Positions 1-9,616 of a stretch of 56,163 nt of DNA are shown piece after piece. The stretch lies in assembly GCA_016789745.1 (NCBI GenBank), contig JAEUQF010000177.1, forward strand, positions 1-56,163, written 5' to 3'. This stretch comes from Bryobacterales bacterium. Its GTDB lineage: Bacteria; Acidobacteriota; Terriglobia; Bryobacterales; Bryobacteraceae. Position numbers and translations under genes: made by a program. Each line of letters opens with the position of its first letter. The stretch's first letter is position 1. Under the pieces are notes generated by a model that was not told where the DNA came from, did no database searches, and worked only from the letters and a program-made list of their open reading frames with translations.

Positions 1-1731
1 AACGTCATGTCGGAAACCGGCCGCGGCATCATCGACCGGCCCGCGCAGGTCCGTCCTGCCGACACCGCCGCTCTCCAGGCGCTCCGCGATCTGCTGGTCA
101 ATCCCGCGGGCTTCTACGTCAACCTGCACACCACCGTGAATCCTGGCGGTGTCATTCGCGGCCAGTTGAAGCGTCCGGAGGTCATCACGCTTCTGGCTCC
201 CATGAGCCCGCGCAACGAAGTGCCGGCCATCACCACGCTCCAGGCCTCCGGTGTTGGTTCCATCACCGCCATGCGGACCTACGATGCCGGCGGCAATCTC
301 GATAGCGCCCTCATCACCTTCGAGGTCGCTTACAACTTCCCCGTCGCGCAGACCTTCACCGGCCTCCACATCCATGCCGGACCGGCAGGGGCCAATGGAC
401 CTGTCACTATCAATACCGGCGTCACGCGCCTGGAAAGCACAACGTCCGGCGCCGGTAACGTAACGTTCCCGGTGGAAGTGGATCTCAACAACGCTAACCA
501 GGTGAACACCCTGAACGGCCTCTACGCCGACCCCGCCCAGTACTACGTGAACATGCACACCACGGAGTTCCCGGGGGGTGCCATCCGCGCCCAACTGCGC
601 CGCACCGATGAGTTCGAGTTCCCCATTACCCTGCTGCCTTCTAACGAAGTGCCGGCCGTGACGGTGGATGCTTCGGCGCCCACCGTCATGAAGTTCCACA
701 CCATCCGTGGTACCGACGGTCAGGTCATCGCTGCCCGCGTCCTGTTCGACGTGAACTACCGCTTCCCCGGCGAAACCCGCTTCACCGGACTGCACATCCA
801 CAACGGCGCCGCGGGTGCCAATGGCCCGGTCACGGTCAACACCGGCATTACCGCGAACGCCCCCGTCAACACGGACACTGGCTTCGGCAACATCTACATC
901 CCTGTTATCGTCGGCGATACCGCGGGCCTCGCCACGCTCAACACGCTGCTCGCCTCGCCCGACCGCGCCTATACCAATCTCCACACCACCGTGAATCCCG
1001 GCGGCGCCGTGCGCGCGCAGTTGAGCACCGCCACCGCCAAGCCGGCTATCGAAGCCGTTACCAGCGGCATCGGGCCCGCTTCGCGCGTTGTTGCTCCCGG
1101 CGGCGCCATGGCCATCTATGGCTCCAACTTCACCCAAGTGTCCAGCGACCTTTACTTCTCCTGGGAAGGCCTTCGCTTCCCCACCGCCCTCAACGGCGTG
1201 GAAGTGACGGTACAGGGACGCCCGGCTCCGGTCTTCTCCGTAACCCCCGGCCTGACGCTGGTTCAGGTGCCGTTTGAAACCACCGCCGGCAGCCAGCCTG
1301 TCGTTGTGAAGAACCCAGGCGGCGAGAGCAGCCCCGTGATGGCCAACGTGCAGACCACCGCACCGGCCATCTACCTGCTCGACGGCATCATCGGCCAAGT
1401 CGGCGCGGTGAACACCCTCGCCTTTGTCGATGCCGCCAGCCCCATCGCTCCCGGCGAACTGATCCTGGTCTTCCTCACGGGCCTTGGTCAAACCGTGCCG
1501 CCACTGCAAACCGGTGCCCTGGTTACTGGTCAGACCAACCTCATCGCTGGCCTCAGCGCCACGATCGGCGGCCGCTCCGCACCCGTTACCTTGACGCTGG
1601 CCGCTCCGGGTAGCGCCGCGCAGTACGTTGCCATCATGATGGTGCCCACCGGCACCGCCAGTGGCATGCAGCCTCTGCAGGTCAGCCTCGGCGAACAGCG
1701 TTCGAACACCGTGATGTTGCCGGTTCGCTGA
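1..1731 (+). CDS. CHRD-domain secreted protein with C-terminal TIGR03437-like domain (5' end outside window)
   Basis: The reading frame is open to the window edge, so the protein is cut at its N-terminus; the first ATG at base 7 lies inside a domain and is not a credible start. The visible 574 residues hold the tail of one CHRD domain (about 20-58) and two complete ones (about 60-200 and 205-345). Each shows the paired FTGLHIH...GANGPV and NLHTT...PGG.(V/I)R.QL signatures. Residues about 350-574 form the Solibacter-type C-terminal domain, with phrases such as GSNF, VQVPFE and LTGLGQT. CHRD domains are known from chordin and occur in bacterial secreted proteins of unknown function. A secreted or cell-surface location is inferred from the domain type because the signal peptide lies outside the window. 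Confidence 0.85.
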   Translation, partial: NVMSETGRGIIDRPAQVRPADTAALQALRDLLVNPAGFYVNLHTTVNPGGVIRGQLKRPEVITLLAPMSPRNEVPAITTLQASGVGSITAMRTYDAGGNLDSALITFEVAYNFPVAQTFTGLHIHAGPAGANGPVTINTGVTRLESTTSGAGNVTFPVEVDLNNANQVNTLNGLYADPAQYYVNMHTTEFPGGAIRAQLRRTDEFEFPITLLPSNEVPAVTVDASAPTVMKFHTIRGTDGQVIAARVLFDVNYRFPGETRFTGLHIHNGAAGANGPVTVNTGITANAPVNTDTGFGNIYIPVIVGDTAGLATLNTLLASPDRAYTNLHTTVNPGGAVRAQLSTATAKPAIEAVTSGIGPASRVVAPGGAMAIYGSNFTQVSSDLYFSWEGLRFPTALNGVEVTVQGRPAPVFSVTPGLTLVQVPFETTAGSQPVVVKNPGGESSPVMANVQTTAPAIYLLDGIIGQVGAVNTLAFVDAASPIAPGELILVFLTGLGQTVPPLQTGALVTGQTNLIAGLSATIGGRSAPVTLTLAAPGSAAQYVAIMMVPTGTASGMQPLQVSLGEQRSNTVMLPVR

Positions 1732-1740
1732 AGCTGACGC

Positions 1741-2433
1741 TCAGGCGATCCGCACACCACGATAGACACTCACGGCAGAGCCCTCGGCGAGAAACGCGCT
1801 CGAGGGCTCTTTGCTTAGAGGTCCGGAAAACTCCGCACCATAAAGACTGGCCACGTCCCCCGTCAGAGTAGCCTTCGCCGCCCGCCACACCCGCCACTTC
1901 GGATGCTCCACGCGATACTCCAGCGTTCCGCCATCGCGCTGGGCCGTGTATCCCCAGTAGTGCTCCGTGATGAATTCCTCTTCCGATCCCGCAGCCGAAT
2001 CGAACGCCTCGCCTGCTGTTTCCAGATGAATCCCGCACCACTGTTCCCGCCATTCCCACTCGTATGACACGGACTTGCCGGCATCCACTCGATGCCGCAT
2101 CGGCACTGCCAGGTACGGCTCGTTGTACAGCCGGCGCGCCACCGTCGCAATCGCCCGCTTCGGCACCAACTCGCGAATAAACGCCACCGCGCGTTTGTCG
2201 CCGCGTCGGATGTAGAACCGTAGGTTTACCTCTTCGAAGTCGACATGCATGGGGATCGCCACGCCCATCACACGCGTGTCCTGAAACAGAAAGCCCACCA
2301 CGCTCACCATGGTCCGGCCTTCGAAGGTGTCCAACTCCGTGCCCTTCGGCACGCGATGCAGCAAGATCTCCGCCGGCACGTCGTAGTTGAGCATCGCCAA
2401 CTGCGCCCAATGTGCCGTCAGGAAGGGTTGCAT
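1741..2433 (-). CDS. DUF2071 family protein (YqjF-like)
   Basis: The 230-residue protein has the N-terminal pattern of DUF2071/COG2071: HW at residues 8-9, then a V.P.G.ELDTF.G stretch, V..V.F....V.GV.IP and an NLR.Y.RRG segment. The length is normal for the family, whose biochemical function is unknown. It starts 6 bases after the stop of the ABC ATPase gene on the same strand and is probably the last gene of that three-gene unit. No signal peptide or membrane helix is visible, so it should be cytoplasmic. The link to the transporter rests only on position. Confidence 0.7.
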   Translation of the reverse strand: MQPFLTAHWAQLAMLNYDVPAEILLHRVPKGTELDTFEGRTMVSVVGFLFQDTRVMGVAIPMHVDFEEVNLRFYIRRGDKRAVAFIRELVPKRAIATVARRLYNEPYLAVPMRHRVDAGKSVSYEWEWREQWCGIHLETAGEAFDSAAGSEEEFITEHYWGYTAQRDGGTLEYRVEHPKWRVWRAAKATLTGDVASLYGAEFSGPLSKEPSSAFLAEGSAVSVYRGVRIA

Positions 2434-2439
2434 GGCCGA

Positions 2440-3120
2440 TTAGGGGTGAACGATGCGCCCGTCGCGCATGTGCACGATGCGGTGCGCATACGCCGCCGCT
2501 TCCGGGTTGTGCGTGATCATCAGAATCGTCTGCTGCAGCCGCTCATTCAAATCGCGCAGCAGCTTCAAAACAACTTCAGCATTCTCCGTGTCCAGGTTGC
2601 CGGTCGGCTCATCGGCCAGCAGCAGCGCCGGATGATTCACAATCGCCCGCGCGATCGCCACCCGCTGCTGTTCGCCTCCCGACAACGACCGCGGCTTGTG
2701 ATGCAACCGGTGCCCCACGCCCAGCAGGTCCAGCGTCTTGCGGAACCAGTCATCGGTCTTGCGTTCCTGACCCGCGATAAACTGCGCCATGCCGATATTG
2801 TCGGCCGCCGACAACGTAGGGAGCAGGTTGTACTTCTGGAAGACGAAGCCCACCAACTCGCGGCGGATGCGCGTCCGTTCCGTATCCGACATCTGCGCGA
2901 AGTCACGCCCGTCCACCACCACGCTGCCCGCCGATGCCTGCGCCAGCCCGCCCAGAATGTAAAACAGCGTCGACTTGCCCGAACCCGACGGCCCCACAAT
3001 CGCGATGAACTCGCCGCGCTGCACGGTTAGATCCACGCCCCGCAGCGCATGCACATCCACATCGCCCATCTTGTACGTCTTCGACAGGCCGCGCACTTCA
3101 ATCAGCGGTCCGTTACTCAT
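2440..3120 (-). CDS. ABC transporter ATP-binding protein, LolD/MacB type
   Basis: This is a 226-residue nucleotide-binding subunit. Walker A is GPSGSGKST, the Q-loop region reads GFVFQKYNLLPTLSAADN, the signature is LSGGEQQR, and Walker B with its glutamate is LLLADEPTGNLD; an H-loop follows in MITHNPEAA. The wording of these motifs is typical of the LolD/MacB/FtsE branch, which powers extraction or export of lipoproteins, peptides or macrolides rather than import. I start it at the ATG at 3120 (MSNGPL), which overlaps the permease stop by 8 bases. A start 15 bases upstream is possible but adds residues without similarity. It works with the permease encoded just upstream. Confidence 0.92.
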   Translation of the reverse strand: MSNGPLIEVRGLSKTYKMGDVDVHALRGVDLTVQRGEFIAIVGPSGSGKSTLFYILGGLAQASAGSVVVDGRDFAQMSDTERTRIRRELVGFVFQKYNLLPTLSAADNIGMAQFIAGQERKTDDWFRKTLDLLGVGHRLHHKPRSLSGGEQQRVAIARAIVNHPALLLADEPTGNLDTENAEVVLKLLRDLNERLQQTILMITHNPEAAAYAHRIVHMRDGRIVHP

Positions 3121-4222
3121 AGGCCAGCGCCTCAATCGCGTCCTGCCGCGCCGCCTTATACCCCGGATACAACGCCCCCAGCAGTGACCCGACCAGCGAG
3201 ACCAGAATCGCTACTGGCCACCATGACGGCACGATGCTCTGCGTCAAAGATCCCGGTACGTACGTCATGATCGCCCAACGCGTCACATAGCTCAGCCCGA
3301 TCCCCGCGGCCGATCCGATCAGCGCCAGCACCGTCGTCTCCCGGATCAGCACTCCCAGGATGAACGCCGGCGTTGCCCCCAACGACTTCAGAATGCCAAT
3401 CTCCCGTGTCCGCTCCAGCACCGCTGTGTACATGGAAAGAAACACCACCAGAAAGCCCACCACCACCGAAATCCCAATTACCACGTAGATGAACGCCTTC
3501 AACCCCGGCACGTTGTTGATGGAGATCAGCGACGCGTACTCTTCCACCGAGTACACCTGGTACCCCGGCAGTGACTCCCGTACCGACTTCACCGAACTCT
3601 GCACATCCGTGCCCTTCTTCAACTTGATGAAGATCGATGTCAGCCTGCCGGTATTGGCCGAAAGATCCTGCAGAATGCCGATCGGCAGGAAGATGCGCGA
3701 CAGCTTCCCTGGCTCTACAATCCCGGCCACATTCCACTCCCGGTTCATGAAGCTCATTTTCGATCCCACCCGCAGCCCGTTCTGCCGCGCCCAGTAGTCG
3801 TCGATGATCACATCATCCGGATTGCGGAATGGACCGCCTTCCAAATACCGGAAGCCCCCGCTCATCTGCGAGAACGCCTCCAGGTCAACGCCCGTTACCG
3901 AATTGGCACCGCCAATGGAATAGATGGTCGTCCCGGTTGCGATATCCACGTTCGGCAGCGTGCGGACGTAATCTAGCACCTTCTGGGGAATGGGAGCGCC
4001 GCTCAGTCCAATGATGGAACTGTTCGGAGGCCGGACCATGATGTCGGCGCCGGCGCCGCGGCTGCGGGAAGCCATGTCGTCGAGTGTGCCGTAGCTAAGT
4101 CCGACGATGGTGAGGATCATCGTCGCCTGCGTGCCCACCGCGGCCGCACTTAACAGCGTGCGTACCCAACGATGCTTCAGATTTTCGATAACGAGCTTGT
4201 TGATCAAGGCGTAATCTCTCAT
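3113..4222 (-). CDS. ABC transporter permease, MacB/FtsX type
   Basis: This 369-residue inner-membrane protein has the MacB/LolC/FtsX layout. One N-terminal helix (about 20-42) is followed by a periplasmic MacB core domain (about 45-235), with the DIMVRPP and SGGFRYLEGG stretches. The C-terminal FtsX domain has three helices at about 245-270, 290-315 and 330-355. The segment between the first two of these, TREIGILKSLGATPAF, is the family hallmark. The gene is first of the permease-ATPase-DUF2071 unit and overlaps the ATPase. Such permeases act as mechanotransmitters on lipoproteins or exported substrates; the substrate here cannot be told from sequence. No membrane-fusion protein gene is adjacent. 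Confidence 0.9.
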   Translation of the reverse strand: MRDYALINKLVIENLKHRWVRTLLSAAAVGTQATMILTIVGLSYGTLDDMASRSRGAGADIMVRPPNSSIIGLSGAPIPQKVLDYVRTLPNVDIATGTTIYSIGGANSVTGVDLEAFSQMSGGFRYLEGGPFRNPDDVIIDDYWARQNGLRVGSKMSFMNREWNVAGIVEPGKLSRIFLPIGILQDLSANTGRLTSIFIKLKKGTDVQSSVKSVRESLPGYQVYSVEEYASLISINNVPGLKAFIYVVIGISVVVGFLVVFLSMYTAVLERTREIGILKSLGATPAFILGVLIRETTVLALIGSAAGIGLSYVTRWAIMTYVPGSLTQSIVPSWWPVAILVSLVGSLLGALYPGYKAARQDAIEALAYE

Positions 4223-4361
4223 TGTACCGTCTGGGGCTCTGGCTGGTTGCTCAGGCCAAGCTGCGCGAGCCTACAGGTGTTTCCTTGTACCGGCTTAGGA
4301 ACCTCCCCCAATGGCTCTTTCCCCTGTTCCGGCTTACCGTCAAACTTAGGAGCACTCTGTC

Positions 4362-4988
4362 ATGAAGTTATCCGCGCTGTTGTTCTGCGCCTTCACGCTC
4401 GGCCTCAACGGCCAAACCCTGGTGCAGCACTCCATCGCCGCCGCCGGCGGTTCCGCGGCCGGTGTTGCGGGCAAGAAGGTTAGCGATGGCGTCGACAAGT
4501 TGATGGGGAAGGTCTCTGAAATCACCGACGATGCGGCCGACAGTGTCAAATCCGCCACCACCGGCAAGAAGACACGTTCCCTGCCGCAGAGTGCCGGCAT
4601 CCCCAAAGCGACCGCCGTCCCCGCACCTCGCGCCACCGCGTCTCCGCGGCATATGGCTGCCCGGACGCCCCGCGCCGGCGCGCCCAAGGGAAAGCAGAAC
4701 ATCGCCGCCACCCGCCGTGTGCAGGCATTGGACACCGTCGACGCCTACCTGCCCCCGTCCCAGCCGGCGCCGACGCCGCTGCCCGCACCAGTCCCCCAGC
4801 CCACCGCCGGCGATCTGCAATCACTCAACACCGGCGCCACGCGCGACCAACTGGCAGACCGCATGGGCAAACCTACGGCGAAGATCACCATGGCCGAAGA
4901 TGGAAAACTCGTCGAGGTCTACACCTATCGCAATGCCGGAACCGTTCGCGTGGTCGATGGCACCGTTGCCGACATCCGCTTGAAGTAA
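4362..4988 (+). CDS. Secreted hypothetical protein with BamE/SmpA-like C-terminal segment
   Basis: The 208-residue protein begins with a signal-peptide-like stretch (MKLSALLFCAFTLGLNGQ). A Gly/Ala segment and a long Ala-Pro-rich, low-complexity middle (about 65-150) follow. The last 60 residues carry LNTGATRDQLADRMGKP, then K.....YTY and a final VVDGTV. This is the helix-turn-strand pattern of SmpA/OmlA/BamE-like domains, which in other proteins sit in the periplasm and bind outer-membrane assembly partners. An AGGAG ribosome site at 4348-4352 lies 9 bases before the ATG. It faces the pncA-like gene, with only 4 bases between the stops. The similarity is limited to the C-terminus and the role is unknown. 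Confidence 0.6.
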   Translation: MKLSALLFCAFTLGLNGQTLVQHSIAAAGGSAAGVAGKKVSDGVDKLMGKVSEITDDAADSVKSATTGKKTRSLPQSAGIPKATAVPAPRATASPRHMAARTPRAGAPKGKQNIAATRRVQALDTVDAYLPPSQPAPTPLPAPVPQPTAGDLQSLNTGATRDQLADRMGKPTAKITMAEDGKLVEVYTYRNAGTVRVVDGTVADIRLK

Positions 4989-4992
4989 GGCC

Positions 4993-5568
4993 TCAGCCGG
5001 CCATCACCTCGGCAGCCTTCCGTAACTTCACCCCGCGCTCCACCATCCGTTGCAGCACTGCCTGCCCATCGGCGTCTTTCAGCGGCTGGATGGCGTCCAC
5101 CACCACCTCCACCTTCGCACCACGTCGCAGCAGTCCCTCCACCGCGAACTGCACGCACACCTCCGTCACTACGCCATACACCACGTAGCGGTCCGCGCCA
5201 AGCGCATCCAGCAGCACCGGCATCTGCGGCGACAGAAACATATCCGTCTGCTGCTTCGGAAAGCAGATCTGGCGGGCGGCCGACACATCCGCGCCTTCCT
5301 GCCACTCCACCCGCTCCTCCACCAAAGTCACCGGCGGTTTCTGCTGGCCCACCGTACCTAGCACGCAATGCGGAGGCCAACTCTGGAACTCCGCATCGTT
5401 CTCGCTGTGCGCGCACATGGTGGACACCACCGGAATCTGCTGGGACGCCGCCCAGTGGTTCAACGCTCCGATCCGCCTTACAATCTTCTCCGCGCCCGCG
5501 GCGTACAGCGCGCCCGCTGGATACAGAAAGTCGATCTGAGTATCCACGTCAACAAACACGGTCTTCAT
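4993..5568 (-). CDS. pncA: Isochorismatase-fold nicotinamidase
   Basis: The 191-residue cysteine hydrolase probably converts nicotinamide to nicotinate and ammonia. The likely catalytic triad is visible: Asp9 in the DTQIDF motif, Lys105 and Cys138 in VVTEVCVQ. His54 and His67 lie in the metal-site region. The isochorismatase fold covers several amidases, so fold alone would not fix the substrate. The gene follows nicotinate phosphoribosyltransferase by 5 bases on the same strand, which makes nicotinamidase by far the best reading: together the two enzymes form the Preiss-Handler entry to NAD. It is the last gene of a six-gene operon that begins with ABC transporter genes. The protein should be cytoplasmic. 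Confidence 0.82.
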   Translation of the reverse strand: MKTVFVDVDTQIDFLYPAGALYAAGAEKIVRRIGALNHWAASQQIPVVSTMCAHSENDAEFQSWPPHCVLGTVGQQKPPVTLVEERVEWQEGADVSAARQICFPKQQTDMFLSPQMPVLLDALGADRYVVYGVVTEVCVQFAVEGLLRRGAKVEVVVDAIQPLKDADGQAVLQRMVERGVKLRKAAEVMAG

Positions 5569-5573
5569 GATCT

Positions 5574-6899
5574 TTACGATGCTCCCAAGCCCCGCCGTAC
5601 TTCTCGTTCCAGCCGCCGCAACGCGTCGCTTTGGATCACCGGCCAGGGCTCCTTGGCTTCAAACTGCGTCCGTAGTGACCCTGGCAACCGGGCAACGCCG
5701 TCCAAGGCCCGTTGGCGTGCCGCCGGCAGCGGCTCCGCCGGCGACACCCGCTCGCCCTGCATCAATACCGGGCGCAGCAGCGCTTCGTAGTCGCCCTCCG
5801 GACACTCCCATGCGCAGCCTAGCACGTCGTGATCCCGATAGCGAAACACCTGCTTCGCTCCCGGCAGCGTCGCCTTCCCTTCGCTGAACTTCGCCGTGTA
5901 TCGCCGGTGCTCGCCCGCTCCCATCTCCACGATCTTGTAAACCGCGCTCAGGCTCGGCGCATCGGCCGACGTCGCCAGTTCCGTTCCCACCCCAAACGCA
6001 TCTATGGGCGCATTCGCCGCTAACAGTTCGAGAATCTTGTACTCGCTCAGATCGCTGGTGGCCATGATCTTCGCTTCCGGCAACCCGGCCTCATCCAGAA
6101 TCTGCCGCACCTTGCGCGACACCTCCACCAGGTTTCCGCTGTCGATCCGCACGCCCCACAGCGGCCGTCCCAAACTCGCGGCGCGCCGTGCCCCTTCCGC
6201 CGTGTCATAGGTGTCGATGAGGTATACGGTGTGCTCGCCCAGCAGCTGTTGCAACGCGCGAAAAGCTTCCAACTCGTCTTCAAACGACTGCACCCAGCTA
6301 TGCGCGGCCGTGCCGTACACCGGGATGCCATACTTCATCCCGCTCAGCGTGTTGCTGGTGCCGATGCAGCCGCCCACATACGCCGCCCGCCCCGCCAGCA
6401 CGCCCGCCTCCGGCGAATGCGCCCGCCGCGTGCCGAACTCCACTACGCCGCGCCCCTGCGCCGCTTCCACCACCCGCGCCGCCTTCGTGGCAATCAACGT
6501 CTGGAACGCCACCGTGGACAACAGGAATGTCTCCGGTATCTGCGCTTCCACAATCGGCGCCCGTACCACCAGCGCCGGCTCGCCTGGATACAGCAGCGTC
6601 CCTTCCTTTACCGCGAACAAGTCGCCTGTGAACCGCAACTCCTGTAGAAACCGGAAGAAGTCGGGACTGCAGCGGGAGAACTGCGGCAGCACCCGCAGGT
6701 ACGCCACTTCCTCCGCCGAAAAACGAAAATGGAGCAGGTAGTCCACTACCTGCTCCAAACCGGCGACTACCAGGAAATTGCGATTCACCGGCAATCGCCG
6801 CACAAACATTTCAAACGTCGCCACCTCTTCCGCCTTACCCGACTCAAAATAGCCCGCGGCCATTGTGAGCTGGTAGAGGTCCGTCAGAAGCGCGTTCAC
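5574..6899 (-). CDS. pncB: Nicotinate phosphoribosyltransferase
   Basis: The 441-residue enzyme joins nicotinate to PRPP to give nicotinate mononucleotide. Family marks include LTDLYQLTMA at the N-terminus, EFGTRRAHSPEAG near the centre, GTAAHSW carrying the histidine that is phosphorylated in this family, and a phosphate-binding GVGTELATS loop. The start is GTG at 6899; it overlaps the stop of the DUF4340 gene by 4 bases (GTGA), so translation is probably coupled to the transporter genes upstream. pncA follows 5 bases later. The length fits the long bacterial form of the enzyme. Confidence 0.93.
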   Translation of the reverse strand: MNALLTDLYQLTMAAGYFESGKAEEVATFEMFVRRLPVNRNFLVVAGLEQVVDYLLHFRFSAEEVAYLRVLPQFSRCSPDFFRFLQELRFTGDLFAVKEGTLLYPGEPALVVRAPIVEAQIPETFLLSTVAFQTLIATKAARVVEAAQGRGVVEFGTRRAHSPEAGVLAGRAAYVGGCIGTSNTLSGMKYGIPVYGTAAHSWVQSFEDELEAFRALQQLLGEHTVYLIDTYDTAEGARRAASLGRPLWGVRIDSGNLVEVSRKVRQILDEAGLPEAKIMATSDLSEYKILELLAANAPIDAFGVGTELATSADAPSLSAVYKIVEMGAGEHRRYTAKFSEGKATLPGAKQVFRYRDHDVLGCAWECPEGDYEALLRPVLMQGERVSPAEPLPAARQRALDGVARLPGSLRTQFEAKEPWPVIQSDALRRLEREVRRGLGAS

Positions 6900-8236
6900 T
6901 TCTTCGGCGCTTCCTTGGGCGGCGCCGGTGGTGCGGGCGGACGAATGGCACCCGCGGCCGACAACAGATCATCGACCGTAGCCGCCGTCAGCCGGTACAC
7001 CGAGGGCTCATTCAGACGCACCGCGAAGTAATCCGCCGCTCCCTTGCTGAACTGCAGGTGGTCCACCAGCTTGCCGTCCTTGGCCGTCACCCGAACTTCC
7101 AGCACCGGCGTCGTGAAGCCAGAGTCCGCAAAACCGGTCGCGGTCATCTCGCGCAGCCGGTCAATCACCGATTGCACGCTCACCGCGTCCATCTCCTGCG
7201 CCCCCTGGAACCACTTCGTATCCTTCTTCTCATACGCCTTCCACTGGCCGTCGCTGCCCTTCACTTCCACCTTGGTCGGGTCATTGAATCCAAACTCGAA
7301 CAGCTTCTTGTTGCGGAAGTCTTCGATGCCCTTATCCAGGCCTTCGCCCAGTTCCTTGGCCACCTTGTGGACTCCTGCAATCGCCGGACCCTTGGCGAAG
7401 TAATCCTCGCCCTGCTGGCGCACTTCGATCTCGTGTGTGCCGGCCGCATCGGTAACCCGTGCCACCGCCACCTTCGTGCCCGACGCGAAGCTGCCGGCCG
7501 CTTTCTTGGCGTCCTCCTCGGACACCGTCACGTCCATCTTTGCGTCCTTGATCTTGCGCACCAGTTCTTCCACCGCGAAGTTATCCGCCCGGAAGGGCTT
7601 CGGCTTCACGATCTGCCATTCGCCCTGCTGGTTCTTGCCGAACTCCACGCTCTGGCCCTTGGCATTCAACTCCACCCGCGATAGCTTGTCGGAATCGAAA
7701 ATCACCAGGCGCTTGTCCCGCAGATCCTGTGCCGACTTGTCAAACGAAGTCTTGCTGAAGCTCGCCACCGAATACAACTGCGGCCCGCCATCCAGACGCG
7801 CATACACACCGCCGCCCGTGGCCGTATCATCGCCAAACTGCAGCGTCTGCGTCTTGCCGTCCTTCTTGGTCAGCTTCACTTCCAACGCCGGCGTCTGCAG
7901 CCCGTAGCTGGCCCAGTCCGTGTTGTTCTTCTCGATGACCTTCTCGGCACTTAGCGATCCGGCCGTCGATACCAGCCCGTTCACCGCATCACTATCCACC
8001 GGCAGCGTTTCCGGCGCCGTGATCTGCCATTTATCGGTCTTCTTCAACGTAAGGTTTCTGCCGTCCTTGCGCTTGATATCGATCTGCGACAACTGGTCTT
8101 CGGGAATGGTGAGAAGCTTCGGCTGGTCGGCCGACCCCTTCTTCTCCTCTTCTTCCTTACTCTTGTTCGACCAGAAGACCAGGCCGCCCAGCACGCACAA
8201 CAGGACAGTAGCGATCAGGAGATTGCGCAGCGGCAT
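6896..8236 (-). CDS. DUF4340 domain protein of a Gld-type ABC system
   Basis: The 446-residue protein has one N-terminal membrane helix (about 5-23), a highly charged Lys/Glu linker and then repeated DUF4340-type units. These units include KTDKWQIT, ALEVKLTKKDGKTQTLQFGD and LRDKRLVIFD. The C-terminus is Pro/Lys-rich. DUF4340 proteins are regularly encoded after GldG-like auxiliary proteins and are thought to sit in the periplasm, anchored to the inner membrane. Here the gene starts 6 bases after the GldG-like gene and overlaps pncB by 4 bases. The function of the family is not established. Confidence 0.85.
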   Translation of the reverse strand: MPLRNLLIATVLLCVLGGLVFWSNKSKEEEEKKGSADQPKLLTIPEDQLSQIDIKRKDGRNLTLKKTDKWQITAPETLPVDSDAVNGLVSTAGSLSAEKVIEKNNTDWASYGLQTPALEVKLTKKDGKTQTLQFGDDTATGGGVYARLDGGPQLYSVASFSKTSFDKSAQDLRDKRLVIFDSDKLSRVELNAKGQSVEFGKNQQGEWQIVKPKPFRADNFAVEELVRKIKDAKMDVTVSEEDAKKAAGSFASGTKVAVARVTDAAGTHEIEVRQQGEDYFAKGPAIAGVHKVAKELGEGLDKGIEDFRNKKLFEFGFNDPTKVEVKGSDGQWKAYEKKDTKWFQGAQEMDAVSVQSVIDRLREMTATGFADSGFTTPVLEVRVTAKDGKLVDHLQFSKGAADYFAVRLNEPSVYRLTAATVDDLLSAAGAIRPPAPPAPPKEAPKK

Positions 8237-8242
8237 AACTGA

Positions 8243-9616
8243 CTACCGCCTCCTCCACCAAACGCCGACACCCGCGGCAATCATCATCAGCGGCAGCAGC
8301 ACCACGCTGGCGTACATCACAAACCGCATCTGGTTCCGCGTCAGGCTCAGGCGCCGGTCCTGCGGATCCTTCGGCCGGATCGAAATCAGTTCCTCATCCG
8401 CCGACAGCCAGTTCATCATGTTCATCGCCAGGTCGGAGTTGCCGTTAAAACGCAGGATGCCGTTCGACAGGAATCCCGACGAGCCTACCACCACCACCCG
8501 GCCCTTGGTCGCTTCGCTCGCGCCGGAGTTGATGATCGTTGCCGCTCCTAACAGGTGCGGCCCCTGCTTGTCCTTGTTCGGATCCAGCTTCAGGCTGGTC
8601 AGATTCGAAGTCGCAAAGCTGTTCTGCGTCGTCGAGAACAACTTCTCCGGATTTACGTTGCCGGCCGCCTTGATCTCCAGCGAGCGCGCCAGCGGGAACG
8701 CCGTCGCGGTCGACTTCATCTCCCGTACGATGATGTGCTGCTCATAGGAGGTCACCAGCGGTACAACTTCGCTCAACCCGAACAATTGGCCCACGCCGCT
8801 GGTGTCGTACACCAGGTTGTTGTTCAGCACGAAACCCACGCCAGCCAGGAAATCCGCCAGCGCCTTGTTCTCGCTCACCGTTTCCTTGCCCAACTGGATG
8901 GGCGGATCCAGCGCCGCCAACAAGCGTCCACCGCCGGTCAGGTACGCCTTGATCGCGTCCACCGCCGGCTGCTGGTAATCGAAGCGCGGGCCCGCCACCA
9001 GCAGCACCGTGCAATCCTTCGGCACTTCCGCCTTCTCCACCAGCTTGATGGTACGCGTCTTATAGTTGTTCTTCTCAATCAGCGCCTTCAGCCCGCTCAG
9101 GCCGTCGCGTTGCGTGTCTTCCAACTCGTGCTCGCCGGAGCCTGCCACCGCGCAGATATTCCGGTCGCCGGTCTTCATCGTGCGAATGATCGCGCTCGTG
9201 ATCTCTTCTTCACTCACGCTGCGCGCTTCTTCGCGCTTGCCCTTCGATTCCACGAACGTCGTGCCTTCGTTGCGGACGCCATACAGCTTCGCCACCGTCG
9301 GCTTCTTGTTCGGATCGACGTACTCCACCGTCAACTTGGTGGACAGCACGTCGTAGCGCTCCAGCAGGTCCTTCGCGCTTTGGAAACTGCGGCTGCCCGG
9401 ACTGTCAAAATGCATGATCTTGACGTCGTCCTTCAAATCGCGAACCACCTTCGTAGTCTGGTCCGCCAGCGAAAACCGCTTGTTCTGTGTAGCGTCGAAG
9501 CTCTTGTTATGCCGCTGTGCCAGCCAGTTCACCGCCCCTAGAATGGCGAGAACCACCAGCACGTACACCGTGACATAGGCCGAATACTTGGTTTGACGGG
9601 TTTGCATCCAGCTCAT
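8243..9616 (-). CDS. GldG-like ABC transporter auxiliary protein
   Basis: The 457-residue protein has a helix near the N-terminus (about 13-33), a large soluble region and a second helix at the very C-terminus before a WWRRR tail. The soluble part has the GldG-family wording: NKRFSLADQT, then a segment on VEYVDPNKKP, a VLLVAGP strand and a GGRLLAALDP motif. In Bacteroidota, GldG together with GldA and GldF forms an ABC complex needed for gliding; in other phyla the same trio has no known role. The gene abuts the permease gene with no spacer. Confidence in the family is high but the function is open. Confidence 0.85.
   Translation of the reverse strand: MSWMQTRQTKYSAYVTVYVLVVLAILGAVNWLAQRHNKSFDATQNKRFSLADQTTKVVRDLKDDVKIMHFDSPGSRSFQSAKDLLERYDVLSTKLTVEYVDPNKKPTVAKLYGVRNEGTTFVESKGKREEARSVSEEEITSAIIRTMKTGDRNICAVAGSGEHELEDTQRDGLSGLKALIEKNNYKTRTIKLVEKAEVPKDCTVLLVAGPRFDYQQPAVDAIKAYLTGGGRLLAALDPPIQLGKETVSENKALADFLAGVGFVLNNNLVYDTSGVGQLFGLSEVVPLVTSYEQHIIVREMKSTATAFPLARSLEIKAAGNVNPEKLFSTTQNSFATSNLTSLKLDPNKDKQGPHLLGAATIINSGASEATKGRVVVVGSSGFLSNGILRFNGNSDLAMNMMNWLSADEELISIRPKDPQDRRLSLTRNQMRFVMYASVVLLPLMMIAAGVGVWWRRR

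Noticed and set aside
4223..4361. Partly repeated CCGGCTTA words in the spacer before the BamE-like gene
   Set aside because: Only two short imperfect copies; not enough for a repeat element or operator.
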